22,031 bases of DNA from a virus. Below are positions 21,324 to 22,031 of the stretch, in pieces. The number at the start of each line of letters is the position of its first letter. Position 1 is the stretch's first letter. Location: the IMG/VR virus record IMGVR_UViG_3300050017_000009, positions 1 to 22,031 of that record. One strand, written 5' to 3'. The translations under genes and the position numbers were made by a program. The notes below the pieces were generated by a model. That model was not told the DNA's origin. It worked only from the letters and a program-made list of their open reading frames with translations, and did no database searches.

Positions 21324-21608
21324 TTACATGTCCGTGAGGACGATAGTGGATTTAATAGGTTCCGGGGAGGGAACCGAGACGGGCAACTCCTCGGCTGGTG
21401 CCGGGGTAGTCGCTGCCTGCTTTGCCTTGAGAGCAGCCGCCGCCCTGACCTGAAGATCGTCGATATACGACCGGAGGACGACGTTAGCGAAATCAATGGC
21501 GAAACGCTTAGAAGTTGAATCCATAATCAACTTCATGCCCCGACAATCCCACACGCGAGAAAAGCCGTCGATGTCAGATTCCTTAACAGTAGGATAGTTA
21601 ATTCCCAT
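21324..21608 (-). CDS. Small protein, unknown
   Basis: This 94-aa protein starts at ATG 21608 and overlaps the upstream gene by 11 bases. It has a folded-looking N-terminal half (DIDGFSRVWDCRGMKLIMDS), a helix ending in an Ala-rich stretch (RAAAALKAKQAA) and a Pro-rich C-terminus. Gene spacing and overlaps indicate co-translation with its neighbours. I recognise no family. Confidence 0.6.
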   Translation of the reverse strand: MGINYPTVKESDIDGFSRVWDCRGMKLIMDSTSKRFAIDFANVVLRSYIDDLQVRAAAALKAKQAATTPAPAEELPVSVPSPEPIKSTIVLTDM

Positions 21609-21858
21609 TGTTCTCCCCCTTGTGTCGTTTGAGCATCTCTTCTACTTGCCTGTCGAGGTCCGTTTTAATCGGCATCTCTTCGGGCTTCTTACCATCGTCG
21701 CGAGGACTCTGGTCCTCCATCTTGAGGTCGTAGAATTTGCACAGCACACAGAATCGGTCTAACGCACGAATGCGTGTGGCTGGCGGAACTTTACGGTCGT
21801 GAGCGATTGACCGAGCGATGTTCTTCGCGAATTCGAGATTTTCTAGTTTGCGTGGCAA
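21598..21858 (-). CDS. Small charged protein, unknown (TTG start)
   Basis: This is an 86-aa frame with a TTG start at 21858 and a GGAGA 11 bases upstream; no ATG or GTG lies between it and the in-frame TAA upstream. Composition (IAHDRKVPPATRIRALDRF, then KTDLDRQVEEMLKRHKG) looks like a real, helical, charged protein. The start is uncertain; it could also be the continuation of the upstream frame by a frameshift near the CCCC at about 21859-21862. The function is unknown. Confidence 0.55.
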   Translation of the reverse strand: MPRKLENLEFAKNIARSIAHDRKVPPATRIRALDRFCVLCKFYDLKMEDQSPRDDGKKPEEMPIKTDLDRQVEEMLKRHKGENNGN

Positions 21859-22031
21859 GGGGTGCTCGTCTCCGCGTACTTATTTCTTGGGGAGACAGTG
21901 CAGACTCACAATAGTCTGCAAAGTGGTATGGGTCACAGAGAACATCGTACATGACGTTCATGATGAGATACCCTCTCTCCTCCTCGCTAAATTGTTTCTG
22001 CTCACTAAACTTCGACAGTCTAGTGAGCAGA
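21791..22031 (-). CDS. Partial ORF at right edge (5' end outside window)
   Basis: An open frame enters from the right edge and ends at TAA 21793-21791. The first 50 residues visible (SEEERGYLIMNVMYDVLCDP, then YHFADYCESALSPQE) look like a genuine helical protein; the last 27 overlap the next gene and look like a shadow, so the true protein may end or shift frame near 21860. An internal ATG at about 21961 lies 13 bases after GAGGAGGAG and is a possible start. No family is recognised. Confidence 0.4.
   Translation of the reverse strand, partial: LLTRLSKFSEQKQFSEEERGYLIMNVMYDVLCDPYHFADYCESALSPQEISTRRRAPLATQTRKSRIREEHRSVNRSRP

Noticed and set aside
1-22031. CRISPR arrays, rRNA genes, insertion sequences, integrase/attachment site
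   Set aside because: No regular direct repeats, rRNA motifs, transposase or integrase motifs were seen on either strand.

Overview
This window is part of the structural/morphogenesis region of a tailed dsDNA bacteriophage (class Caudoviricetes). Nearly every gene lies on the minus strand, tightly packed behind good Shine-Dalgarno sites (AGGAG-type), many with a few bases of overlap. I recognise a large terminase, a portal, a scaffold-like protein, an N4-gp56-like major capsid protein (MCP) and fibre/appendage proteins. There are no rRNA genes, tRNAs, CRISPR arrays or insertion sequences. The host cannot be named from the sequence. An ice-binding-type (DUF3494) domain in one fibre protein is compatible with a soil or cold-environment host, but that is only a guess.

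Layout in the direction of transcription (right to left): four small unknown genes (22031-21092); a 162-base gap with a perfect 9-bp palindrome; a fibre-like protein with a DUF3494 domain (20929-19532) and three small appendage-like genes (19520-18399); a dual-specificity phosphatase (18385-17888); two small Lys/His/Pro-rich genes; terminase (17012-15018); portal (15006-12877); an inserted GIY-YIG endonuclease; a small gene and a scaffold-like gene; the MCP locus (10786-8822); one plus-strand HNH endonuclease with its own promoter; a probable decoration/Ig-like protein; a coiled-coil protein; two paralogous zinc-ribbon-like proteins around an unknown gene; then structural and fibre genes, an inserted EndoVII-type HNH gene and a truncated second one, and finally a fibre gene that runs off the left edge.

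The most unusual part is the MCP gene. A complete N4-gp56-like capsid protein (343 aa predicted) can only be read by joining five exons across four interruptions: 54, 630, 39 and 210 nt. The 630-nt element (with a LAGLIDADG ORF) and the 210-nt element (no ORF) show the parts of group I introns: P1 with a terminal U.G pair, P3/P7/P8, P9 hairpins and a terminal G. The 54-nt and 39-nt elements carry group I-like ends only: a 6-bp P1-like pairing with U.G at the 5' junction, and a terminal G in an (A)UUG/AUG context. They have no room for a catalytic core, yet removing exactly these segments restores conserved capsid residues and frame. They may be mini-introns served in trans by the neighbouring ribozymes, degenerate introns, or an assembly artefact.

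Homing endonucleases are dense here: LAGLIDADG, GIY-YIG, EndoVII-type HNH, CGK/YGGRG-type HNH and one HNH remnant within about 10 kb. Three free-standing ones sit beside strong terminator-like hairpins at the 3' ends of phage genes.
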